Assembly: GCA_945833895.1 (NCBI GenBank)
Contig: CAMAGQ010000032.1
Coordinates: 1-14,133 of the forward strand
DNA: 14,133 nucleotides
Origin: an uncultured bacterium
Lineage (GTDB): Bacteria > Cyanobacteriota > Vampirovibrionia > Gastranaerophilales > Gastranaerophilaceae
Reading direction: 5' to 3'
The number at the start of each line of letters is the position of its first letter. Position 1 is the stretch's first letter. A program made the translations under genes and the position numbers. Of this stretch, positions 4,728 through 11,229 are shown in pieces. The notes under the pieces are model-generated. The model searched no databases, was not told the DNA's origin, and saw only the letters and a program-made list of their open reading frames with translations.

Positions 4728-6572
4728 TTACTCAACAGTAACAGATTTTGCTAAGTTTCTAGGCTGGTCGACATCTTTTCCAAGAAATTCCGCAATGTAG
4801 TATGCCATCAACTGCAAAGGAATCATTGCGATAATCGGAGATAGCAACTCTTCGATTTCAGGAACTCTTATAATATAGTCAAACAAATCGTCAAGTTTTT
4901 CATCATCAGAATTTGTTAACGCAATCATACGTGCATTACGAGCCTTTGCTTCTTCACTGTTTGAAAGAAGTTTTTCATAAACAGAACCCTTCATCAAAAT
5001 TGATAATACAGGCATGGTTTCATCAAGCATTGCGATAGGCCCATGTTTTAATTCACCCGCAGGATAACCTGTTGCGTTAATATAACTGATTTCTTTAAGT
5101 TTCAAAGCACCTTCAAGTGCGGTAGGATAATTTATTCCTCTTGCTATATAAATAAAATCTCTTGTTGATGAATATTTTCTGGCACATTTTTGAATATTTT
5201 CTTTATGTGCAAGAATTTGTTCAATTTTTTGCGGTAAAGTCAACAGCCCTGATTTTAATTCGGTTAATTTATCTGCCGGCATGGACGATTTAATCTCAGC
5301 CATATACAGAGCAAGCAGATAGAACGAAGTTAACTGAGCAATGTATGATTTTGTAGCGGCAACAGAAACCTCAATACCTGCACTAACCGGGATTAAACTG
5401 TCTGCCTCACGTGCCATAGCACTATCAGGACGGTTTGTAATAATCAAAATATGAGAACCGCGAGCCTTTGACTGTTTAATAGCAGTTAATGTATCAGCAG
5501 TTTCACCTGATTGAGAAACGCCGATAACAAGCGTATGTTCATCTGTTACGGTTTTTCTGTAAATGTATTCACTTGATGCCTCCACATCCACCGGAATACC
5601 GCAGAAATCTTCTATAATATACTTACCAATCATTGCAGCATGAAGCGACGTTCCGCAAGCAATGACCTGAATTCTGTTCAGATTTTTCAAAGTTTCTTTA
5701 TTTACTTTAACTTCATCCAATATAATCGGAGAATTTGACGTATGCAATTTCCCGACCAAGATATTTCTGATTACGTCAGGTTGTTCATGAATTTCTTTAA
5801 GCATAAAGTGCTTATAACCCATTTTGCTTAACGCAACAGGTTCCCAAGGAAGAATTTCAACTTTTGGTGTAAGTTCCTTCCCGTTTTCATCTTGCAGAAC
5901 CATTGTTTCAGGAGTTAAGACAGCAACCTGATTGTCTGTAAGATAGATTGCACGTTTTGTGTGCTTGATAATCGCAGGAACATCAGATGCTACATAAAAT
6001 TCGTGTTCTCCGACACCGATAACAAGAGGAGCATTACGTTTTGTCACAACCAACTTATCTTTTTCATCGTTGTGCATAATACATAACGCATAAGCACCTT
6101 GAATACGTTTTGTAGCAAGTTGAACCGCTTTGGTTAAGTCTTTAACTTCGCCGTAAATATTTGCAATAAGGTGTGCAATTGTTTCAGTATCGGTTTGAGA
6201 TTTAAAAACGCAACCTTTTGCTTCAAGTTCTTCTTTTAACTCTTTGTAGTTTTCGATAATACCGTTATGAACGATTACCAAATTTCCGCAGTTACAAGTG
6301 TGCGGGTGAGCGTTAATAACAGTCGGAGCACCATGAGTTGCCCAACGAATATGACCTATACCCATTGTTGATTTCGCAAGTTCATAAGCATGCGGAGCCA
6401 ATTCTTCTCTAAGATTGCTTAATTTACCCTCCGCTTTGTAAACCTTTATTGCATCAGGACACTTGATTGCAACACCTGAAGAGTCATAACCTCTATACTC
6501 TAACTGTTCCAATCCGTCCAATAATATATCTAAAACAGGCTTTTTGCCTACATATCCGACAATACCACACAT
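4728..6572 (-). CDS. glmS: Glutamine-fructose-6-phosphate aminotransferase (isomerizing)
   Basis: GlmS makes glucosamine-6-phosphate from fructose-6-phosphate and glutamine, the first committed step to UDP-GlcNAc for peptidoglycan and lipopolysaccharide. The 614-aa protein has the class II glutamine amidotransferase domain first: nucleophile C2 after Met1 removal (MCGIVGYVG), R76/W77 in HIRWATHGAP, N103/G104 in HNGIIENY, and D128 in SQTDTETIAHL. Two SIS sugar-isomerase domains follow (about 290-430 with GTSLHAA and SQSGETADT; about 460-600 with GALKLKEISY and GELKHGPIAML). The C-terminal DQPRNLAKSVTVE includes the conserved lysine K609. Length is normal. GGGAGA at 6582-6587 lies 9 nt before the ATG. 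No glmS ribozyme fits in the 84-nt upstream gap. A secreted-protein gene lies upstream and a 56-aa gene immediately downstream, both on the same strand. Confidence 0.98.
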   Translation of the reverse strand: MCGIVGYVGKKPVLDILLDGLEQLEYRGYDSSGVAIKCPDAIKVYKAEGKLSNLREELAPHAYELAKSTMGIGHIRWATHGAPTVINAHPHTCNCGNLVIVHNGIIENYKELKEELEAKGCVFKSQTDTETIAHLIANIYGEVKDLTKAVQLATKRIQGAYALCIMHNDEKDKLVVTKRNAPLVIGVGEHEFYVASDVPAIIKHTKRAIYLTDNQVAVLTPETMVLQDENGKELTPKVEILPWEPVALSKMGYKHFMLKEIHEQPDVIRNILVGKLHTSNSPIILDEVKVNKETLKNLNRIQVIACGTSLHAAMIGKYIIEDFCGIPVDVEASSEYIYRKTVTDEHTLVIGVSQSGETADTLTAIKQSKARGSHILIITNRPDSAMAREADSLIPVSAGIEVSVAATKSYIAQLTSFYLLALYMAEIKSSMPADKLTELKSGLLTLPQKIEQILAHKENIQKCARKYSSTRDFIYIARGINYPTALEGALKLKEISYINATGYPAGELKHGPIAMLDETMPVLSILMKGSVYEKLLSNSEEAKARNARMIALTNSDDEKLDDLFDYIIRVPEIEELLSPIIAMIPLQLMAYYIAEFLGKDVDQPRNLAKSVTVE

Positions 6573-6595
6573 ATTGTAACTTCTCCCTACTATCT

Positions 6596-6613
6596 TTACA
6601 ATATATATAGTAT
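6596..6613 (-). promoter_or_regulatory. Promoter-like TATA tract upstream of glmS
   Basis: The minus strand reads ATACTATATATATTGTAA, 23 nt or more before the glmS ATG. It resembles the ATACTTTATAT motif upstream of the 79-aa and 83-aa genes. It could provide a -10 element for glmS separate from the upstream gene. No clear -35 is visible. Confidence 0.3.
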
Positions 6614-6656
6614 CATCAAAATAGAAACTTTATTAAACCTTTATAAAATATTTACA

Positions 6657-7202
6657 TTAATCTAATATTCTTACACCGGCACCGACCATTGGAGCCATAA
6701 CGTTATTGTATCTGTAACCCCTGTTTCCGTAGTGCATGCTGTTATATCCGTTCAAATACCCGTTATTGTGAAGTATTGACGGAGAAATCGCAGGAGTCCA
6801 ACCTGTAGGATAACCGTTATATCTGCTGTACAGACGTCTGAACAAATTCGGGCTGTAATAATTTGATACAAAATTTTTCGTATTGTAAACATCCTGATAG
6901 CACGAAAGAATATTGTTAACCCTTTCCGTGTAAGTTAAATTCGGATAAGTTTGGTGAAAAACCGTTCTTTCTATTCGCCCCAAACGATTTGGAAGTGTTT
7001 GATTAGGGTAAATTTTATGATACAAATGAAGTTCTACCCTGTTTAGTTCGCTTGAATACATTTCGCTGCTGTCATCACTGTAATTTTGCCCGCCCATGTT
7101 TGAGGCAATGTACTTGTGAACTGTTAATTTCCCTGATGCAAGAACTCTGCTTCCCGTAATTACAATACTTAATATAAGTAAACCTGATAATAATAATTTC
7201 AT
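6657..7202 (-). CDS. Secreted protein with two tandem 21-residue repeats
   Basis: I place the start at ATG 7200-7202: AAGAGGG at 7209-7215 is 6 nt upstream and a signal peptide begins at once. A TTG at 7218-7220 would give six more residues but is less likely. The 181-aa protein has a signal peptide (MKLLLSGLLILSIVITGSRV, cleavage near VLA-SG, residue 23). Residues 53-73 and 74-94 are tandem 21-residue repeats of pattern LxRxE-x8-YPNxTxxxR (VELHLYHKIYPNQTLPNR; IERTVFHQTYPNLTYTER), and a third unit begins at V95. The rest is rich in Y, N and G, with a single cysteine (C101) and no lipobox. It is likely periplasmic or exported. I do not know its function; similar 'RLxRLE..VFG..YP' repeats occur, as I recall, in exported proteins of cyanobacterial relatives. 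It lies 84 nt upstream of glmS on the same strand. Confidence 0.75.
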   Translation of the reverse strand: MKLLLSGLLILSIVITGSRVLASGKLTVHKYIASNMGGQNYSDDSSEMYSSELNRVELHLYHKIYPNQTLPNRLGRIERTVFHQTYPNLTYTERVNNILSCYQDVYNTKNFVSNYYSPNLFRRLYSRYNGYPTGWTPAISPSILHNNGYLNGYNSMHYGNRGYRYNNVMAPMVGAGVRILD

Positions 7203-7299
7203 AATAAACCCTCTTCTCAATGTTAATGCTACTTTCTTTCAAGATTTATTTCATTATTCAATCGTGCAATATTACAAAGTGGTAAATTTTTGACAATAG

Positions 7300-7308
7300 T
7301 GCTATTAT
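7300..7308 (+). promoter_or_regulatory. Extended -10 of the alpha-mannosidase gene, implying a leaderless mRNA
   Basis: TGCTATTAT is an extended -10 (TGn plus TATTAT, 7303-7308). With normal spacing, transcription would start at or next to the ATG at 7315, leaving no leader. No Shine-Dalgarno is visible before that ATG, which agrees. TTGACA at 7290-7295 is only 7 nt from the hexamer and cannot act as its -35. Confidence 0.45.
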
Positions 7309-7314
7309 AAAATT

Positions 7315-9381
7315 ATGTTTAATAAGAAGAGTAATAAAAAAGAGGTTATCGCCTATTTTCACACGCATTGGGATAGGGAATGGTACAGGGAATATGAAGT
7401 TTTCAGGCTAAGACTGCTGAAAGTTTTTGACCATATTCTTGACATGCTTGAAGAACATGTAATCCCGTCATTTTATTTTGACGGTCAGGTTGCTGCATTG
7501 CAGGATTACCTTGAGTTAAGACCTGAAAGAGAAGTTCTAATCAGGATGTTAATTGCTGATAAAAGGTTATACATAGGTCCTTTTTATTGTCTTGTTGACG
7601 AATTTTTGACAGACGGGATTTGCTTTAGAAAAAACCTTGAAATAGGCATGCAAATAGCAAAAAGTTTTGGATGTAAAGATTATATTGCATACCTTGCAGA
7701 TACCTTCGGACATAGCAAAAATATTCCTGAGATTTTAAAGGAATACAACATAAATAAGGCCGTTGTATGGCGTGGCTGCGGAGATAATATTCCCGCTAAC
7801 TTTAAATTCGGCGGAATTGATACTGTTAATTTAGTTCGTGGCTACTTTATGGATATTTTCTCTTCAAACAAAACTATCGAAGAAAAAGCGGAATTGTTGA
7901 AACATAACCTTGATTTAATCAACGAAAAATCAGAGGATGTATTGTTATTACCGATTGGCGGTGATCATCTTGATATACCTAACGATATTATGTATCAGAT
8001 TGAATCTGTTAACGAACTTTTAGAAGATTACGAAATCAAAGTAGGTTCGTTGTTTGAATACTTTGACAAGGTTAAATTCAAAGACAGATATGACGGCGAA
8101 TTACGTGATAATTCCAAAACATTTGTACTTCCGGGGGTTTACTCATCCAGAAATAAACTCAAAAAACTTAATACGGAATGTTCTTACAAACTGGATTTGG
8201 CTGATAAATTACAGTATAACTTCGGCGGGAATTACGATACCGTGATTGATTACGCATACAGGTTATTACTGCAAAACCAAGCACACGACAGCATTTGCGG
8301 ATGTTCTACAGATATGGTGCATGAAGAAAATATTGTCAGATATAACAAGGTTTTACAAATTGCAGAAACTATAATCAATGAAATAAGTCTTTCGCAGCCT
8401 GAAAACTTAACAATGTCTTTTAAATACGCTGACAAGTACAAGATTTTAGAGGTTAAACGCACAAAAATTGAAGAAAACTCTCAAATTATTGATAAAAAGA
8501 AAGGTTTCCCGCGTGAAATTCTTTACGATACAAACAGAGTGCCGATTACGGAAGATTATACAACCATTTACACACTGTTAAAAGAGTTTAACGCTGACGG
8601 CAAGCCTTCTGATTTGATAGTTCGCCAATCTTCACTGTTTAACACCTACGTAAATCTAAGTATTGAAGGCGGGCAGTTTGTACTTTACGATAAAGCGAAA
8701 CGTTACGAGAATTTTATCGAATTTGTCCGTTGTAAAGATAACGGCGACAGTTATAACTTTGGACCTGACAAAAACGATAATGATGAAATTGCTAAAATTA
8801 TTTCGTCTAAAGTGCTTGAAGAAGGTCCTTTGCGTTCAACATTGCGAGTAATGACAAGTTTCTTTACCGTTGATGTTTCACTTTATAAAAGGTCTAAATT
8901 ACTGCGTTTCAGAATTAAATGGCTGAACTTGGCATCTAATAAACGCTGGCAGGTAAGATTTAACTTCCCGAACAAAGTTAAAGAAGTTAAATCAGAGGAT
9001 ATGAATTTGCTTATCACAAGAAAATTTGACCCTGATTACGACATAAGAAAAAATCTGCCGACCGAAAAAGGTTACGAAGCAAAAACAAACACTGCTCCGT
9101 TCCAAAGATTTGCGTGGTCAAACGGTTTGGGTGTGATTACAAAGGGCATCAACGAGTATGAAGTCTTTGAAAATCATCTTGCCCTTACCTTACTCAGAAG
9201 TACCGGAGTTATTTCAAACCCGAAAAACTCCGCAAGAACCACTCCTGCAGGGCCTCCGATTGAAGTTCCGGGACTGCAGCAATTAGGCGATAATGAAGTC
9301 GAATTCGCGATTGGTTTCTTCCCTGTTGGGGAATGGGCAGGATACGTCGAAGAAATTTATCCGCAAACAATTTTATTCTAA
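7315..9381 (+). CDS. Glycoside hydrolase family 38 alpha-mannosidase, short form
   Basis: This 688-aa enzyme should cleave alpha-linked mannose from a glycan or glycoside. The N-terminal GH38 barrel shows all metal and catalytic groups: HTHWDREW (H18 and D20, zinc ligands), ADTFGHSKNIPEIL (nucleophile D129), LPIGGDHLDIP (212-222) and QAHDSICGCSTDMVH (H324, zinc ligand). The C-terminal part (about 420-688) is the beta-rich mannosidase domain, with GPPIEVPGLQQLGDNEVEFAIGFFP near the end. It is shorter than the roughly 850-900 aa of MngB-like relatives. There is no signal peptide, so it acts in the cytoplasm on imported substrate; no transporter, kinase or other mannose gene is adjacent. The specific substrate (free alpha-mannoside, mannosylglycerate or phosphorylated sugar) cannot be told. 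It lacks a ribosome site and ends at a strong terminator. Confidence 0.9.
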   Translation: MFNKKSNKKEVIAYFHTHWDREWYREYEVFRLRLLKVFDHILDMLEEHVIPSFYFDGQVAALQDYLELRPEREVLIRMLIADKRLYIGPFYCLVDEFLTDGICFRKNLEIGMQIAKSFGCKDYIAYLADTFGHSKNIPEILKEYNINKAVVWRGCGDNIPANFKFGGIDTVNLVRGYFMDIFSSNKTIEEKAELLKHNLDLINEKSEDVLLLPIGGDHLDIPNDIMYQIESVNELLEDYEIKVGSLFEYFDKVKFKDRYDGELRDNSKTFVLPGVYSSRNKLKKLNTECSYKLDLADKLQYNFGGNYDTVIDYAYRLLLQNQAHDSICGCSTDMVHEENIVRYNKVLQIAETIINEISLSQPENLTMSFKYADKYKILEVKRTKIEENSQIIDKKKGFPREILYDTNRVPITEDYTTIYTLLKEFNADGKPSDLIVRQSSLFNTYVNLSIEGGQFVLYDKAKRYENFIEFVRCKDNGDSYNFGPDKNDNDEIAKIISSKVLEEGPLRSTLRVMTSFFTVDVSLYKRSKLLRFRIKWLNLASNKRWQVRFNFPNKVKEVKSEDMNLLITRKFDPDYDIRKNLPTEKGYEAKTNTAPFQRFAWSNGLGVITKGINEYEVFENHLALTLLRSTGVISNPKNSARTTPAGPPIEVPGLQQLGDNEVEFAIGFFPVGEWAGYVEEIYPQTILF

Positions 9382-9398
9382 TATTCTACACAAATAAA

Positions 9399-9428
9399 AA
9401 AACGGTCACTTTGCTGACCGTTTTGTGT
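9399..9428. terminator. Bidirectional rho-independent terminator
   Basis: AAAACGGTCA (9399-9408) and TGACCGTTTT (9415-9424) form a perfect 10-bp stem with loop CTTTGC. T runs follow on both strands: TTTT at 9421-9424 to the right, and seven T on the minus strand from the A run at 9396-9402. It closes both the rightward mannosidase gene and the leftward 83-aa gene. Confidence 0.9.
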
Positions 9429-9430
9429 TA

Positions 9431-9471
9431 TCCTATCCTTTTTCCTTAATTATTTCTTTCCTGTTTTTCCT
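9431..9471 (-). promoter_or_regulatory. AGGA-repeat stretch in the 3' end of the 83-aa gene transcript
   Basis: On the leftward transcript, AGGA occurs five times in 41 nt (complements at 9431-9434, 9436-9439, 9443-9446, 9459-9462 and 9468-9471) between the stop codon of the 83-aa gene, which the last copy overlaps, and the terminator. The tract is almost purely A and G. The 15-base string at 9422-9436 is identical to 2874-2888 in the leader of the 79-aa gene. Function unknown; a GGA-binding RNA protein is one idea. Confidence 0.35.
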
Positions 9472-9721
9472 ATTGATTTACAACAACTTTTGATACGAAA
9501 TTTACTGCTTCAAAAAATGAATCTTTAACAAATTCTTTAGCAAGTACGCTCATCGGACGGTTTTCGATACAATCAAACACGAAATATATCGGGTCCTGTG
9601 AGTTATTAAATCTCATTCTTTTATCTCTAATTTTCAAATAATTTACATCAGTTGGAAGAGTAGCCTTACGACCTTTTCTCTTTGTTACTGAACCAAATTT
9701 TTGTCCTGAAGCTGCAATCAT
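9470..9721 (-). CDS. Unknown basic 83-aa protein
   Basis: I do not recognise this protein. Residues 1-36 are strongly basic (KFGSVTKRKGRKATLP, then KIRDKRMRF), which would suit nucleic-acid or ribosome contact. Residues 44-83 (PIYFVFDCIE, then RPMSVLAKEFVKDSFFEAVNFVSKVVV) look like a strand followed by an amphipathic helix. One cysteine is present, with no signal peptide or membrane segment. A GAGAG ribosome site (9727-9731) lies 5 nt before the ATG. It has its own promoter-like motif at 9744-9767 and its own terminator at 9399-9428, so it is a compact single-gene unit downstream of the efflux operon. The shared promoter motif links it to the 79-aa gene at 2614-2853, although the two proteins show no obvious similarity. 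Confidence 0.75.
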   Translation of the reverse strand: MIAASGQKFGSVTKRKGRKATLPTDVNYLKIRDKRMRFNNSQDPIYFVFDCIENRPMSVLAKEFVKDSFFEAVNFVSKVVVNQ

Positions 9722-9743
9722 TTTTACTCTCTCTTATTTATGT

Positions 9744-9767
9744 CTTACATATATATAAAGTATTTAA
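9744..9767 (-). promoter_or_regulatory. Promoter-like motif of the 83-aa gene
   Basis: The minus strand reads TTAAATACTTTATATATATG then TAAG, 22 nt before the ATG of the 83-aa gene. The last 22 bases match 2918-2939 at 20 positions. TATATA-type hexamers give a plausible -10. The distance to the gene fits a short leader that includes the GAGAG ribosome site. Confidence 0.45.
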
Positions 9768-9819
9768 TCTTCAAAAAATTGCCTTTTTATTTGTGTAATA
9801 TGAAGAAATGTAAAGATGA

Positions 9820-11229
9820 TTATTTTTCAAGTTCAACAATTTCATCCTCAGAAATATTTTTTCCGATAGATTTTTCTAGTTCTGCTTTTGCGGAATTATA
9901 CTCATAAAGAGCGGTATAGTAGGTAAGTTGAGCCTGTTCATAAGTATTTTCGGCATCTTTCAACTCTGTAGGAGAGGCTTCTCCGACGCGATAACGACCG
10001 TATGACAACTCGTAATTTTCTTTAGACTGCTTAACGTTCAAAATAGCCACCGGCAATTTGTTGCGTTTTTCATCCAGTTTAAGGTAAGCGTTTTGGATTT
10101 CTAAGTAAATCGCATTCTGGGTATTTTTCGCATTAGCAAGTTCTCTGTCGTAAAGATATTTTGCTTCCTTAATTTCGTTTCGTATCAACATTGCGTTAAC
10201 TGTCGGAAATGTCAAATATCCGCCGATATTGAAACCGTAATTGGAATTCCAAGACTTACCGCCTCGTTGGTATTGACCTTCAAATGTAATAGTCGGCAAA
10301 AACGATTTTTTTGTTAAATTTACGGTTTGGTGAGTGCCTTCAACCCTGATTTCCGCTAATTTCAATTCAGGACGGGATTCCCTTGCCGTATCAATTGCCT
10401 GCTCAAAGGTCATATTTATCGGCTTATATTGTAATCTGTCAAGAATATCATATTTTTCAATATAAGGGACTCCCATTACGTTATTTAATTTTGCAATCGC
10501 AAGATTTACGGCATTGTCAGCCTGAATTAATTTCAATTTCGCATTACTCAGGTTTGTTTCGGCAATGGTAACATCGACTTTCGGATTTTCACCCGCTTCA
10601 TAAAAGGCTTTAGCCTGATTGTAAAACAATTGATATTTTTCAACCGTATCAAGGGCTACACGCTTATTCTCATAAGCATATAAAACATTATAATACGCAT
10701 CTTTTGTCTGATAAATTACATCATTAACGATTGATTCAAAAGTCTTTTTGTATGCTTCATAATCAAGTCGTCTGATTGTTGCCTGATTTTGAGTCACCCC
10801 AAAATCGTAAAGCATTTGCTTCAAGGAAACCTGACCAAGCAAGTAATAGTTAAATTCCAAACTTTCACCCAACGCATCAGACAACTGCAATTGTCTTAAC
10901 CTTGTATAACTTGTCTGCCAGGATATTGTCGGAAAAAAATTTGACCAAACCTGTTTAATTCTGGCATCAGAGGCAAGAATATCCTGAAAAGCTGCACTTA
11001 TTTGCGGGTTGTTGCCAAGTGCAAGTTTAAGACAATTATCAAGTGTCATGTCAATACTTTTTTCAACAGAACCCGCGATAACATAATCAGGATTAACCGT
11101 AATTTCGGGAAGAACCTTTTCGCCTTGCGGGAATTCGTCCGAATTTATGTCATTCCCAAGTTTTTTAGCCGAAGCAATCGGTGAAAATGCCAGTATTATT
11201 ATGAATAGTAATAGTAACTTTTTAAACAT
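9820..11229 (-). CDS. TolC-family outer-membrane efflux protein
   Basis: This 469-aa outer-membrane channel partners the RND pump encoded just upstream. A signal peptide (MFKKLLLLFIIILAFSPIASA, cleavage near residue 21) is followed by a short linker and two OEP repeats (about 60-260 and 280-460). Each is rich in long coiled-coil helices, for example DNCLKLALGNNP near 63-74 for the first repeat and EQAIDTARESRPELKLAEIRV for the second. FFPTISW and FLPTITF mark the transmembrane beta segments, and YRVGEASPTELKDAENTYEQA is the usual final coiled coil. Its ATG lies inside the end of the RND gene (8-nt overlap) with only a purine run ahead of it, so translation is probably coupled to the pump gene. 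Length is typical. The drug or metabolite exported is unknown. Confidence 0.95.
   Translation of the reverse strand: MFKKLLLLFIIILAFSPIASAKKLGNDINSDEFPQGEKVLPEITVNPDYVIAGSVEKSIDMTLDNCLKLALGNNPQISAAFQDILASDARIKQVWSNFFPTISWQTSYTRLRQLQLSDALGESLEFNYYLLGQVSLKQMLYDFGVTQNQATIRRLDYEAYKKTFESIVNDVIYQTKDAYYNVLYAYENKRVALDTVEKYQLFYNQAKAFYEAGENPKVDVTIAETNLSNAKLKLIQADNAVNLAIAKLNNVMGVPYIEKYDILDRLQYKPINMTFEQAIDTARESRPELKLAEIRVEGTHQTVNLTKKSFLPTITFEGQYQRGGKSWNSNYGFNIGGYLTFPTVNAMLIRNEIKEAKYLYDRELANAKNTQNAIYLEIQNAYLKLDEKRNKLPVAILNVKQSKENYELSYGRYRVGEASPTELKDAENTYEQAQLTYYTALYEYNSAKAELEKSIGKNISEDEIVELEK

Noticed and set aside
6573..6656. Possible glmS ribozyme/riboswitch upstream of glmS
   Set aside because: Only 84 nt lie between the genes, strongly AT-rich, with none of the paired segments that element needs (over 140 nt in known cases).
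7290..7295. TTGACA as a classical -35 for the mannosidase gene
   Set aside because: A -10 at 17 bp would fall on the start codon; the spacing to TATTAT is only 7 bp.
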